64,000 nucleotides of DNA from Dehalogenimonas lykanthroporepellens BL-DC-9 (GTDB lineage Bacteria > Chloroflexota > Dehalococcoidia > Dehalococcoidales > Dehalococcoidaceae): the NCBI GenBank assembly GCA_000143165.1, contig CP002084.1:310001-374000 (forward strand), in the 5' to 3' direction. The notes beneath the pieces were generated by a model. The model had not been told where the DNA came from. It saw nothing but the letters and a program-made list of their open reading frames with translations, and made no database searches. Positions 34,276-44,212 of the stretch are shown one piece after another (within the stretch, counting starts at the first letter, position 1; each line of letters starts with the position of its first letter). The position numbers and the translations under genes are program-made.

Positions 34276-35094
34276 TTGAAGGGTTTAGTCAAAACACTTG
34301 CCAGGCCCAGGCTCAGAGAGCCGTATATGCTGGCCGCCTGGCCGGGTATTGCCAACGTAGCCATGATTGTCGGTACGTTTCTGGCGCATAAATTGAACCC
34401 CAAACCACTGGCTGAAGTGGTAGCTCCGTATTTTTTCGACCCGATAGGCGTACTGGTTCAGGATAATCTGGTGGAATCTCCTCAGTTTCCTGAAAGCCGG
34501 TTTTTTTACTGGAAGAATCGGGTAGGTAAGCGGGATATTATTCTCTTCCTGGGTGACGACCAGCCTCAAAATAAGACTTATGATCTGGCTCATACGGTTG
34601 TCGACGTGGCCGAAAAATACGGAGTAAAAAGGATTTATACCTGTGCCGCGGCTTTGACCCGCATCCACCATTCGGAAGACTCGAAGGTCTGGGGAGTGGC
34701 TACAACACCGAATCTGCTTGAGGAGATCAAGGCGTATGACCTGGTATTGGGGGGCAACCTCCAGATAGCCGGTTTGAACGGGCTTTTACTTGGAGTCGCC
34801 AAGGAACGGGGTATGGATGCCATGTGTCTGCTGGGAGAAGTACCCCAATACGCTTCCCGCTTTCCCAACGCCACAGCGGCACTGGCCATAACGGAAGTCC
34901 TGTTGAAGATGCTTGAAGTTGATGTGGAACTGGATGAATTGAAGGAGCAGGCAGTAGAAGCGACCGGACGCCTCAAGGAACTGGCGGCAGAGGCCATGGG
35001 GGATTACATAGATTACTTTACCGAGCCGATTTGGGAAAGCGGCGCCGAATATGAGGATGATGACCAGGATGAAGAAGCCGGATCTCAGAACTGA
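34276..35094 (+). CDS. PAC2 family protein (proteasome-assembly-chaperone-like)
   Basis: 272 residues with a TTG start (GGAGG at 34263-34267). PAC2-domain motifs: MLAAWPGIANVAMIVG, VAEKYGVKRIYTCAA, and GLNGLLLGVAKERGMDAMCLLGE. The last 20 residues are highly acidic. PAC2 proteins in archaea and actinobacteria relate to the proteasome assembly chaperone; the bacterial role is unknown. Its position after tldDE hints at a link with proteolysis. It overlaps the next gene by 44 nt. Confidence 0.85.
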   Translation: MKGLVKTLARPRLREPYMLAAWPGIANVAMIVGTFLAHKLNPKPLAEVVAPYFFDPIGVLVQDNLVESPQFPESRFFYWKNRVGKRDIILFLGDDQPQNKTYDLAHTVVDVAEKYGVKRIYTCAAALTRIHHSEDSKVWGVATTPNLLEEIKAYDLVLGGNLQIAGLNGLLLGVAKERGMDAMCLLGEVPQYASRFPNATAALAITEVLLKMLEVDVELDELKEQAVEATGRLKELAAEAMGDYIDYFTEPIWESGAEYEDDDQDEEAGSQN

Positions 35095-36055
35095 CAATGC
35101 AGAAACCGATCCTGTTTTCCGGGAGGTTGTCCGGAAACTGGCTGAAACCACGGAGCGGTTGTCCAGCTCTGAGATTGCCGCTATGAGCCTGGCCTCACCG
35201 GAAGACGCGCGGCTGTTCCGGGAATATTGGGCCGGGACTACCGCCGAACGCAAGGCGGCCGTACTTGGCCGTATGCTGGAGCTGGCTGAAGATGATCCCA
35301 ATCTGGAATTCAGTCCGCTGTACCTGGTGATGCTGGATGATGAAGTGCCGGCGGTCAGGGTCGGTGCGGTGAAGGGGTTATGGGAAAACGAGGATCCGTC
35401 CCTGATAAGGCGGTTGGTACCGCTCATGGAGGATGATGCGGAAAGCTCGGTCAGGGCCGCCGCCGCGCAGGCTTTGGGTAAGTTCGTTCTGCTGGCTGAG
35501 CATGGCAAAATCCGGGTCGGGTTGAGAGATTTGTTGTTGTCCAGGCTTCTGGATGTTTTTCAAAATGATTGTGAAACCAATGAAGTTCGCCGACGCGCTC
35601 TGGAATCGGTAGCTTATCTGTCGTGTCCTGAGGTGCGGCAGGCTATCATGGATTCCTATGATTCCCCGGAACCTTCGATGCGCTCGTCAGCGTTATTTGC
35701 CGCCGGGCGAAATCTGGCGCCGGAATGGCTGGAACTGCTGGTCGACGAGTTATCCTCCGATAGTCCGGAACACCGGTTTGAAGCGGTTGTTGCTTGCGGC
35801 AATTACGAGGATGAACAGGCGGTGCCCCAGCTTATCCGCCTGACGGACGACCCGGACCCGGAAATCAGACTGGCGGCGATTACCTCACTCGGTAAAATCG
35901 GCGGGCCGGATGCCCGGAGCCATCTGCGGGGATTGACGGAGAGCGCCGATGAAGCGGTCGCTGAAATGGCGGAACAGGCGCTCCAGGATATGGTATCGGA
36001 AGACCAGATGTTGGAATTGTTGCAGGATGGCAGGGACATTACCGGAGCGGGTTGA
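35051..36055 (+). CDS. HEAT-repeat protein
   Basis: 334 residues if started at ATG 35051; ATG 35069 is equally possible. An acidic N-terminal part is followed by at least five HEAT-like repeats from about residue 85 onward (PAVRVGAVKGLWE, SSVRAAAAQALGK, EVRRRALESVAYL, HRFEAVVACGNY, PEIRLAAITSLGKIGG). Such alpha-solenoids are protein-interaction scaffolds. It overlaps the PAC2 gene deeply and so is cotranslated with it. No enzymatic motif. Confidence 0.82.
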   Translation: MRMMTRMKKPDLRTDNAETDPVFREVVRKLAETTERLSSSEIAAMSLASPEDARLFREYWAGTTAERKAAVLGRMLELAEDDPNLEFSPLYLVMLDDEVPAVRVGAVKGLWENEDPSLIRRLVPLMEDDAESSVRAAAAQALGKFVLLAEHGKIRVGLRDLLLSRLLDVFQNDCETNEVRRRALESVAYLSCPEVRQAIMDSYDSPEPSMRSSALFAAGRNLAPEWLELLVDELSSDSPEHRFEAVVACGNYEDEQAVPQLIRLTDDPDPEIRLAAITSLGKIGGPDARSHLRGLTESADEAVAEMAEQALQDMVSEDQMLELLQDGRDITGAG

Positions 36056-36142
36056 ATAAAAAGTTTCCGGTTTATTTAACAGATTTCACAGGCGGAAACA
36101 TATCTTACGATTGAAAGGCGGTTTCAGACGCCGCCCGAAGCC

Positions 36143-36172
36143 TTGACACGCCTTTTTCGCTTATGGTATTAT
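36143..36172 (+). promoter_or_regulatory. 16S rRNA promoter
   Basis: Perfect TTGACA (36143-36148), 18-nt spacer, TATTAT (36167-36172). It lies 25 nt before the upstream arm of the processing stem. Confidence 0.75.
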
Positions 36173-36196
36173 TTTTCTTCGTCAGCGATTGACGGG

Positions 36197-36238
36197 GCAC
36201 CTTAACAACTGGATAGCGGAAGGAAAAATAAGCCAATT
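36197..36238 (+). repeat. 16S processing stem, 5' arm
   Basis: This 42-nt segment is the near-perfect reverse complement of 37826-37866; both contain the CTGGATAGCGGAAGGA core or its complement. The pair encloses the 16S gene, as the RNase III processing stem does in pre-rRNA. Confidence 0.85.
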
Positions 36239-36266
36239 TTATTGCAGCGTAAATTCGTTTTAAAAT

Positions 36267-37775
<1,509 letters not shown>

Positions 37776-37825
37776 TGAGAGATTTCTCTCTATCCCAGGT
37801 CGATCTCCGGCCTAGCCGGAGTTTC

Positions 37826-37866
37826 AATTGGCCGATTTTCCTTCCGCTATCCAGGGGTTAAGGTGC
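37826..37866 (+). repeat. 16S processing stem, 3' arm
   Basis: 41-nt segment complementary to 36197-36238. Between the 16S 3' end and this arm a small GC hairpin (CTCCGG...CCGGAG, 37806-37821) is also seen. Confidence 0.85.
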
Positions 37867-37960
37867 TATTGTTTTCAAGCATACCGGCATGCCGCCCGAA
37901 GCGTGCCGCTTGATTTCAGTCCCGAGCCTGGGTTAGAATTACCTTCGTTCAAGAGCCCCC

Positions 37961-38037
37961 GGGCCATTAGCTCAGTTGGTTAGAGCGCGGTCCTGATAAG
38001 ACCGAGGTCCCTGGTTCGAGACCAGGATGGCCCACCA
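37961..38037 (+). tRNA. tRNA-Ile (anticodon GAT)
   Basis: 77 nt including an encoded CCA (38035-38037). Acceptor arms GGGCCAT/ATGGCCC; anticodon stem CGGTC/GACCG with loop CTGATAA, so the anticodon is GAT. It lies about 195 nt after the 16S gene and may be part of the same transcript, as tRNA-Ile often is in rRNA spacers, although the 23S gene is absent here. Confidence 0.96.
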
Positions 38038-38212
38038 GTTTTTCAGTCTGTTAACTCTTTCTTGCCCTCTTGAGTTTACTGATAACCTCTCTTATTTACC
38101 TGTATGTCGGAAACGTTGCTTTGCAACCTGGAGACTATTTTCTTCATCCGGGAGCAGCCCGCGCAAAGTCAGCATCAACCGTACACTTCCAATAGTAGCG
38201 GTATGAAAGCTA

Positions 38213-38241
38213 TGGCATACTATATTGGAATTTGGTAGAAT
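38213..38241 (+). promoter_or_regulatory. promoter of the kamA-like gene
   Basis: TGGCAT (38213-38218), 17-nt spacer, extended -10 TGGTAGAAT (-10 box 38236-38241). Predicted start near 38248, giving a leader of about 125 nt. The stretch 38038-38212 before it holds no recognised gene. Confidence 0.5.
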
Positions 38242-38274
38242 AGACTGCTTTACGCGAATACAAAATTGCCCTTA

Positions 38275-38370
38275 CCGGGCGTCACTTCAGTCCCGCGTTT
38301 TTTTTTAATACCCCTTTTTCCAATCAAAGCGCGGGATGTTTCGCGCCGGTTGGCCGCAAGGAGATATTTT
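38275..38370 (+). other. structured leader of the kamA-like gene
   Basis: The leader contains TCCCGCG (38291-38297) followed by nine T, and CGCGGGA (38330-38336), which can pair with it; the same CGCGG stretch can instead pair with CGCGC at 38342-38346 near the ribosome-binding site AAGGAG (38358-38363). Two exclusive pairings around a T-run suggest control by attenuation or by masking the ribosome-binding site. No known riboswitch class is recognised. Read by eye, without folding energies. Confidence 0.4.
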
Positions 38371-38372
38371 GT

Positions 38373-39695
38373 ATGCAATACAAACCGTTCACGTTAAACA
38401 ATTTTAGGGAGATTCCTCAGGTTGAAGCATTAAGTCTTCAAAAAATCCGGGACATCGAGGTAGTCGGCACCGTTCTGCCGTTTCGTACCAATAACTATGT
38501 TGTCGATAACCTTATAGACTGGGAGTGTGCGGAAACGGACCCGTTGTTCATTGCCACCTTTCCGCAGAAGGGTATGCTGTCGCCAGAAGATTACCACCGG
38601 GTCGATACCTTGTTGCGAGAGGGGGCTGGTCAGGAAGTTATTCTCCGAACTGTAACCGAGATTCGTCAGAAGATGAATCCTCATCCGGCGGGACAACTGG
38701 AGTTGAATGTACCTGTCCTGAATGGTGAAAGTCTGCCGGGTATACAACATAAATACCGGGAGACGGTTCTATTCTTCCCCAGCCAGGGCCAGACCTGCCA
38801 CGCTTACTGCACCTTCTGTTTCCGCTGGCCGCAGTTTGTCAAAGGCATGGAAGACCTTAAAATAGCCAGCCGGGAAATCGATACGCTGGTGGAGTATCTC
38901 AAATCACGCCCGGAAGTGACCGACGTTCTGGTGACCGGGGGAGACCCCCTGGTCATGAAGGCCGGCCTGCTGGCCAGGTACATCGAGCCCCTTCTGGTAC
39001 TCCCCGGTATCCGAACCATTAGAATCGGGACTCGAAGTTTGTCGTTCTGGCCTTATCGATACGTTACCGACGATGACGCTGAAGAACTGCTGACCCTTTT
39101 TCGCAGGGTCAGGGAGGCCGGCAAGCATCTGGCTTTCATGGCGCATTTCAATCATCCGGTGGAACTGCTTCCGGAGATAGTGCCAGAGGCTGTCAGGCGC
39201 ATAAGGGAGACCGGAGCTGTCATCAGAACCCAATCACCCCTGTTGCGGCATATCAACGATTCTGAGGCGTTATGGGCCCAGATGTGGCGGCGTCAGGTCG
39301 ATATGGGATGTGTGCCTTATTATATGTTCATGGCCCGGGATACCGGGGCTCAGCGGTATTTTTCAGTCACTCTACAGGATGCCTGGCGGGTGTACCAGGG
39401 AGCGTTTCAGGCCATAAGCGGTATCTGTCGTACTGCCGAAGGGCCGGTGATGTCAGCTCTTCCCGGAAAGGTGCAGGTCATGGGAACTGCCACCATCGGT
39501 GGCGACAAGGTTTTTGTGTTACGCCTGGTTCAGGGTCGTAACCCGGATTGGGCTGACCGGCCTTTCTTCGCCGCTTTCGATGAATCGGCTATCTGGTTCA
39601 ATGATCTGAAGCCGGCTTTCGGAGAGAAAGAATTCTTTTTCAACGAGGAACTGAAGGCTTTGCTGTTAACCGGCGAAACGGAATCCGAATTCTAG
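38373..39695 (+). CDS. Lysine 2,3-aminomutase-family radical SAM enzyme (KamA)
   Basis: 440 residues, near the usual length for this family. The radical SAM motif is CHAYCTFC (Cys142, Cys146, Cys149), and the downstream TGGDPLVM segment and PLLRHINDS match the PLP/substrate region of KamA, although the family signature around the PLP lysine was not confirmed residue by residue. Characterised members move the alpha-amino group of lysine to the beta carbon, the first step to the osmolyte N-epsilon-acetyl-beta-lysine. The glycine betaine uptake genes next door support an osmotic role, but the acetyltransferase AblB is not seen nearby. An EpmB-like or glutamate mutase role is possible. Confidence 0.83.
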   Translation: MQYKPFTLNNFREIPQVEALSLQKIRDIEVVGTVLPFRTNNYVVDNLIDWECAETDPLFIATFPQKGMLSPEDYHRVDTLLREGAGQEVILRTVTEIRQKMNPHPAGQLELNVPVLNGESLPGIQHKYRETVLFFPSQGQTCHAYCTFCFRWPQFVKGMEDLKIASREIDTLVEYLKSRPEVTDVLVTGGDPLVMKAGLLARYIEPLLVLPGIRTIRIGTRSLSFWPYRYVTDDDAEELLTLFRRVREAGKHLAFMAHFNHPVELLPEIVPEAVRRIRETGAVIRTQSPLLRHINDSEALWAQMWRRQVDMGCVPYYMFMARDTGAQRYFSVTLQDAWRVYQGAFQAISGICRTAEGPVMSALPGKVQVMGTATIGGDKVFVLRLVQGRNPDWADRPFFAAFDESAIWFNDLKPAFGEKEFFFNEELKALLLTGETESEF

Positions 39696-39802
39696 CAGTT
39701 ATACTCGATTAAACTTTTCAATCAAAGGCATATCCTGTAGCCATAGAGATTCAACCCAATCCTTTGACTGGTATTTATTCAGTTACAGGTTGGAGAAAAA
39801 AG

Positions 39803-39838
39803 AAAAAGAGGGGTGGCAATTTGCCACCCCTCTTTTTT
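39803..39838. terminator. strong bidirectional terminator
   Basis: 17-bp inverted repeat: AAAAAGAGGGGTGGCAA (39803-39819) and TTGCCACCCCTCTTTTT (39821-39837), with a minimal loop and A/T tails on both sides. It separates the convergent kamA-like and proX genes. Confidence 0.92.
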
Positions 39839-39859
39839 AAAGCGCACCCTGTGACAGGA

Positions 39860-40939
39860 TTAGTCGGCGGCGTCTATCGCCCCCTCAATCCAGGCATCGA
39901 AGGTTGACTGATTGGCCGCTATCCACGCCTCGGCATGGGCAACGATATCTTCGGGTCTGTCTTCACCCTGGTACATCTGGTAATTCTGTTCAAAGATGTC
40001 TTCCAGAGGAATCTGAATATTTTCGAAGAGATATGCCGCCGCCGGGTTGGCATCCAGGAAGGCGGAATTGGCCACTACCTGGATGTCATTGGCCGGCCAG
40101 CCCATGTTATAGGGCTCGCTATCGCCGGCTTTACCGACGAGGTTGGCAACGAAGGTTTCGTCTTCGAGGTCTGCCTGGTCTGCGGGAAGTGATGAGAAGG
40201 GGACCTCAAGCCAGACTACGTCTTCACCGGGTACCAGGGCGTTGACCGTCCAGTTGGGCGTCCAGGTATAGAAGAATACCGGCTCACCGGCATTGTACCG
40301 GGCTACGACATCGGCCATGGCTACATCGTAGCCAGCCTGGTCGGCGTTTACCCAGTCAGCCAGTTCATAGGCTTCCATGTGGTGGTTGATGACTGTCTCA
40401 CAGCCCCAGCCGGGCGGGCAGGCGACCATGTTGGCCTTACCGTCACCGTCTGTATCGAACAGCGCGGCGATTTCCGGGTCCTTGAAGTCCTCGATGCTGG
40501 TGATGCCGTATTCAACGGCGGTGGCTTTATCTATCAGGTAACCCTGAAGCGCGCCGCCCATGGCGAACTCACCGACTACCTCGGCTTTACCCTCGATGAT
40601 CGGCAGGTACTGATTGTGCAACGGGAACCAGCCGTCCGCCCAGAAATCGACGTCTCCGTTGGCGACGGAGTTATAGAATATGGGATTGTCGAGGGCGATT
40701 GCGTCTTCAACATTGTACCCCAGTTCTTCCAGGGCTTTGATGAAAACTTCGGTCTGGAACCAGCCGGTTGACCATGTCGGTTTGGCCGGGCTCATAGTTA
40801 CCCCCTGGCCAGGTTTCTGGTTGACCGATTGGGTCGGGTCGGGTTCATCCGTCGTGGAGTCACAACCGACGACCAGCGCTGACATGGCCAGCACCATGAC
40901 AAAACCGACCATCATGAGTTTACGCAAGTGTTTTTTCAT
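39860..40939 (-). CDS. proX: Glycine betaine ABC transporter, substrate-binding lipoprotein
   Basis: 359 residues. A signal peptide ends in a lipobox (LVVGC, Cys26), so the mature protein is a membrane-anchored lipoprotein. It follows the ProX type: aromatic residues that cage the betaine ammonium group are seen in TWSTGWFQTE, WADGWFP, and YTWTPNW; the CPPGWGCE loop matches ProX of E. coli. It binds glycine betaine or related quaternary amines. It is the last gene of the proV-proW-proX unit read on the minus strand. Confidence 0.92.
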   Translation of the reverse strand: MKKHLRKLMMVGFVMVLAMSALVVGCDSTTDEPDPTQSVNQKPGQGVTMSPAKPTWSTGWFQTEVFIKALEELGYNVEDAIALDNPIFYNSVANGDVDFWADGWFPLHNQYLPIIEGKAEVVGEFAMGGALQGYLIDKATAVEYGITSIEDFKDPEIAALFDTDGDGKANMVACPPGWGCETVINHHMEAYELADWVNADQAGYDVAMADVVARYNAGEPVFFYTWTPNWTVNALVPGEDVVWLEVPFSSLPADQADLEDETFVANLVGKAGDSEPYNMGWPANDIQVVANSAFLDANPAAAYLFENIQIPLEDIFEQNYQMYQGEDRPEDIVAHAEAWIAANQSTFDAWIEGAIDAAD

Positions 40940-41023
40940 GTTTTCCTCCTTCTAAATAGTTTATTTCCAATATTCTCCTCAGGTGCGCAATCCAGGAGAA
41001 TTCGGCTGGTGATAATAAAGCGG

Positions 41024-41938
41024 CTAATTCCGGCGGTTTTTGTTCAGCCGGGACCTGAGCCAGTTGATGCTCCGCCCCAGTAATCCGGGTTGCTTTTTTC
41101 CGGTCGGAGATTTACTGAAAGACTGTGACAGACGGTCCAGAATGATGGCAATGGCCACGATGCCGATACCGCCTATGGCGGCATAGCCGACATCGTTGCG
41201 GCCCAAGCCGGTCCAGACCACCAGGCCCAGGCCGCTGGCGCCAATCAGGGCGATGACGACAGCCATGGACATGGCCAGCATCAGTGTCTGGTTGAGTCCG
41301 GCCATGATTGTGGGCATGGCCAGTGGTATCTGAATATTGAAGAGTATCTGGTTGTTGGTGCCACCGAAGGAACGGCCGGCTTCAACGACGTCTTGCGGTA
41401 CCTGGCGGATGCCCAGGTCGGTCAATCGGATGATGGGTGGCAAAGCGAACACGATAACGGCAATCAAACCGGGGACCAGACCGACACCGAAAAGCATGAC
41501 CACCGGAACCAGATAGACGAAGGCGGGGATGGTCTGCATGGCATCCAGTAACGGTCGCAGGATACCGGCGAACTTGTCACTTCGGGCGGCCAGAATACCC
41601 AGAGGAATCCCCACAATGGCGCAAAATATTAACGCCGCCAGCACCAGAGACAATGTAGTCATGGTCGGCGCCCACAAACCGAGGAAACCCACGAACAGCA
41701 TGGTGAGGGTGGAGATAGCGGCGAACTTCCATCCTTTGATCTGCCAGGCAATCAGGAATATCAAACCCAGTACTACTACCGGCGGCAACCAGAGCAGAAA
41801 ATCCTCGGTACCGCTGAGGGTAAAATCGAAAGGTGTTTTTACAATCTGGAAAAAGGAACGGAAATTCTGGCTCAGCCAGTTGACTCCTGATTGAATCCAG
41901 TCATCCAGGGGGATGGTATATAAATTGAACGGCCACAT
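41024..41938 (-). CDS. proW: Glycine betaine ABC transporter, permease
   Basis: 304 residues with about six transmembrane helices. The region from ARSDKFAGILRPLLDAMQT to IMAGLNQTLMLAMSM is very similar to ProW, and the EAA loop reads DVVEAGRSFGGTNNQILF. It forms the channel with ProV. It starts 3 nt after the proV stop. Confidence 0.95.
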   Translation of the reverse strand: MWPFNLYTIPLDDWIQSGVNWLSQNFRSFFQIVKTPFDFTLSGTEDFLLWLPPVVVLGLIFLIAWQIKGWKFAAISTLTMLFVGFLGLWAPTMTTLSLVLAALIFCAIVGIPLGILAARSDKFAGILRPLLDAMQTIPAFVYLVPVVMLFGVGLVPGLIAVIVFALPPIIRLTDLGIRQVPQDVVEAGRSFGGTNNQILFNIQIPLAMPTIMAGLNQTLMLAMSMAVVIALIGASGLGLVVWTGLGRNDVGYAAIGGIGIVAIAIILDRLSQSFSKSPTGKKQPGLLGRSINWLRSRLNKNRRN

Positions 41939-41941
41939 GGA

Positions 41942-43177
41942 TTAAACAGCCTCCTTGTCCGGAGCGCCGGCTGGAGGTTCTTCTTCGGCCTCTTTGGTTT
42001 CATCGGATGCTTCGTTATTGACCGGAGCCACACTTGTGAGCACATCGAGCGGTTCCAGTATGCCCCGGAACCGTCCCTTGTCGGATACCACGGCAATCGG
42101 CAGGCTGTCGCCGCACAGAGTCAGCACTTCACCCAGGGGTGTCGTCTCTTCTGTCTGGGGGAACTCGGTCATCATTACTTCTTCCAGTTTCAGTTCACCT
42201 TTGCGAACCGCCCTGGCGATATCCTGGTCGGTCACCAGACCTACCGGCTTGCGCTGGCGGTCAACCACATACATGGCGTCTGATTTGGTCTGTCGCAATC
42301 GCACCGACGCGGTTTTGACTGTATCGTGAGTGATAACCAGAGTATCGGCAGGTTTCATAATGGAGGAAGCGGTAAAAACCAGGCCGCGGTTGACGTCTGA
42401 GGTAAAAGCCGCGACGTAATCGTTCGCCGGGTTACTGACAATATCTTCCGGAGTTCCTATCTGGACGATACGTCCGTCCTTCATCACCGCGATATGGTCG
42501 CCCATCTTCAGGGCTTCGTTGAGGTCATGGGTGATGAATACGATGGTCTTCTGAAGGGTCTGTTGCAGATTGATCAACTCGTCCTGCATGTCCCGGCGGA
42601 TCAGCGGGTCCAGGGCTGAGAACGGTTCGTCCATGATCAGTATTTCCGGGTCGGTAGCCAGCGCGCGCGCTAACCCCACCCTCTGTTGCATACCGCCGGA
42701 AAGATCGGAAGTCAAACGGTCGCCCCAACCGCGCAGGCCGACGATTTCCAGGGTATCCTCTGCCTTTTTTCGGTCCGCTTCGGTCAGAGTGCCTCTGATT
42801 TTAAGTCCGAATTCAACATTTTCCAGCACGGTCTTGTGAGGCAACAGGGCGAAATGCTGAAACACCATGGCAATCTTGGTACGACGAATCTGTCGTAATC
42901 TCTCAGGGTCGACCCGGGTGATGTCTTCATCATCGATAAAAACACTGCCGGCACTGGGTTCGTGCAGGCGGTTGAGACAACGGATGATGGTAGACTTGCC
43001 GGAACCCGACAGACCCATAATCATGAAGGTTTCGCCTTCGGTGACGGAAAAATTGGCGTCTATCACCGCTGGGACGTTACGGGAATTCTTCATTATATCT
43101 TCCCGAGTGGTTCCCTTTTGCAGTTTCTTGATCGTGTCTTTAGGGTCAGGGCCGAAAACCTTGAAAAGCTTTTCCAC
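41942..43177 (-). CDS. proV: Glycine betaine ABC transporter, ATPase with CBS domains
   Basis: 411 residues, GTG start (the frame closes just upstream and no ATG precedes). Walker A GLSGSGKST (about residues 54-62), the ABC signature LSGGMQQRVG, and Walker B ILIMDEPFSALDP are intact. The C-terminal third holds two CBS domains (about 275-385), which in OpuA sense ionic strength and gate transport, and the last 25 residues are acidic. It powers betaine uptake. The first gene of the proVWX operon; the ribosome-binding site is weak. Confidence 0.95.
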   Translation of the reverse strand: MEKLFKVFGPDPKDTIKKLQKGTTREDIMKNSRNVPAVIDANFSVTEGETFMIMGLSGSGKSTIIRCLNRLHEPSAGSVFIDDEDITRVDPERLRQIRRTKIAMVFQHFALLPHKTVLENVEFGLKIRGTLTEADRKKAEDTLEIVGLRGWGDRLTSDLSGGMQQRVGLARALATDPEILIMDEPFSALDPLIRRDMQDELINLQQTLQKTIVFITHDLNEALKMGDHIAVMKDGRIVQIGTPEDIVSNPANDYVAAFTSDVNRGLVFTASSIMKPADTLVITHDTVKTASVRLRQTKSDAMYVVDRQRKPVGLVTDQDIARAVRKGELKLEEVMMTEFPQTEETTPLGEVLTLCGDSLPIAVVSDKGRFRGILEPLDVLTSVAPVNNEASDETKEAEEEPPAGAPDKEAV

Positions 43178-43274
43178 CCTTACTTTTACGGTACTGATGG
43201 CTACCTCGCTTTCGTGTCAGTAAGTGGACCGGCATTGCCGGAATCAGGCCGTATCCGCGAAGGTTGACCTTTAA

Positions 43275-43303
43275 ATACTATAACATATTGATAATATATG
43301 CAA
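43275..43303 (-). promoter_or_regulatory. promoter of proVWX
   Basis: On the minus strand: TTGCAT (43303-43298), 17-nt spacer, TAGTAT (43280-43275). TSS about 43268, giving a leader of about 90 nt before the GTG. The surrounding A/T-rich DNA is unusual for this window, as is often seen near osmoregulated promoters. Confidence 0.5.
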
Positions 43304-43340
43304 GCTGAGAATCGCAAGATAAACGCAACGATACGATAAT

Positions 43341-43390
43341 GCGGATGTCCGCTAACCGCTCTGGATGTCTGCAAATACTTGCGGATGACA
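43341..43390. repeat. three GCGGATG-type direct repeats, 20 bp apart
   Basis: GCGGATGTCC at 43341, CTGGATGTCT at 43361 and GCGGATGACA at 43381, spaced exactly 20 bp (two turns of the helix). They lie between the divergent proV and LOG-family genes, about 40 bp upstream of the proV promoter. The phasing suggests sites for a regulator binding one face of DNA. The 303-bp gap holds nothing else except the proVWX promoter. Confidence 0.4.
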
Positions 43391-43480
43391 ATATGTGAAT
43401 TTCAATGGTCAGCCTGCCCGCTCGGACTGGCGTCAGCCGCCGGATTCTGATTAAATTGGCGTAGCTTGGCAGGAGGGTTT

Positions 43481-44167
43481 ATGGTCAACAACTATGAGAT
43501 TAACGAACTCGGCAAGGAAGAGTCCTGGCGGATGTTCCGCATCATCGGTGAATTCGTCGAAGGCTTCGACAAGCTTTCAGGTGTTCAGCCGGCCGTAACT
43601 ATTTATGGTTCGGCCAGAGTCAAACCCGAAGACGAATTGTACCGGACGACCGAGGATATCGCCTGGCGGCTGGGGCAGGAAGGATTCTCCGTCATTACCG
43701 GGGGTGGGCCGGGATTGATGGAAGCCGCCAACAAGGGCGCCGCCCGGGCCGGGGTAGTTTCGGTCGGGCTCAACATCCAACTGCCGGACGAACAGGAGCC
43801 GAACCGTTTTGCCACCAGGTCGCTTTCTTTTAACCATTTCTTCACCCGCAAGGTCATGCTGGTTAAATATGCCACTGCCTTCGTCATCATGCCCGGTGGG
43901 CTGGGGACCCTGGATGAATTGACCGAGGTGCTGACCCTGATGCAGACCGGTAAGATAAAACCTTTCCCGGTGGTGCTTTTCGGTGGAACGTACTGGAACG
44001 GGTTTCTGGAATGGTTGCAGGGAATCGTCATGGGAAGCGGTTATATATCGAAGATTGACTGTGACTTACTGAGAGTAACCGATGACCCGGACGAAATCGT
44101 CGGCATCATTAAACAATGGTACCAGGAGCACCGTCTGGTCGGCAGTGGAGCGGTCAACGACAAATAA
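43481..44167 (+). CDS. LOG family protein (cytokinin riboside phosphoribohydrolase type)
   Basis: 228 residues from ATG 43481 (AGGAGG upstream). The LOG family signature PGGLGTLDELTEVLTLMQ is intact near residues 140-157, and GGGPGLMEAANKGA near residue 73. Related proteins were long annotated as lysine decarboxylases but hydrolyse nucleoside 5'-monophosphates. The physiological role in bacteria is often unclear. A single-gene unit closed by a terminator. Confidence 0.88.
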   Translation: MVNNYEINELGKEESWRMFRIIGEFVEGFDKLSGVQPAVTIYGSARVKPEDELYRTTEDIAWRLGQEGFSVITGGGPGLMEAANKGAARAGVVSVGLNIQLPDEQEPNRFATRSLSFNHFFTRKVMLVKYATAFVIMPGGLGTLDELTEVLTLMQTGKIKPFPVVLFGGTYWNGFLEWLQGIVMGSGYISKIDCDLLRVTDDPDEIVGIIKQWYQEHRLVGSGAVNDK

Positions 44168-44178
44168 ATATGTTGCAG

Positions 44179-44210
44179 AAAAAAGGCCTGCCTTGTGGCA
44201 GGCCTTTTTT
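44179..44210. terminator. bidirectional terminator
   Basis: AAAAAAGGCCTGCC (44179-44192) and GGCAGGCCTTTTTT (44197-44210) form a 14-bp stem with a 4-nt loop. It lies between the convergent LOG gene and iscU, and serves both. Confidence 0.92.
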
Positions 44211-44212
44211 CA

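Noticed and set aside
43341-43390. CRISPR array
   Set aside because: Repeats are only about 9 bp and imperfect, with three copies and no cas genes; better explained as regulator sites.
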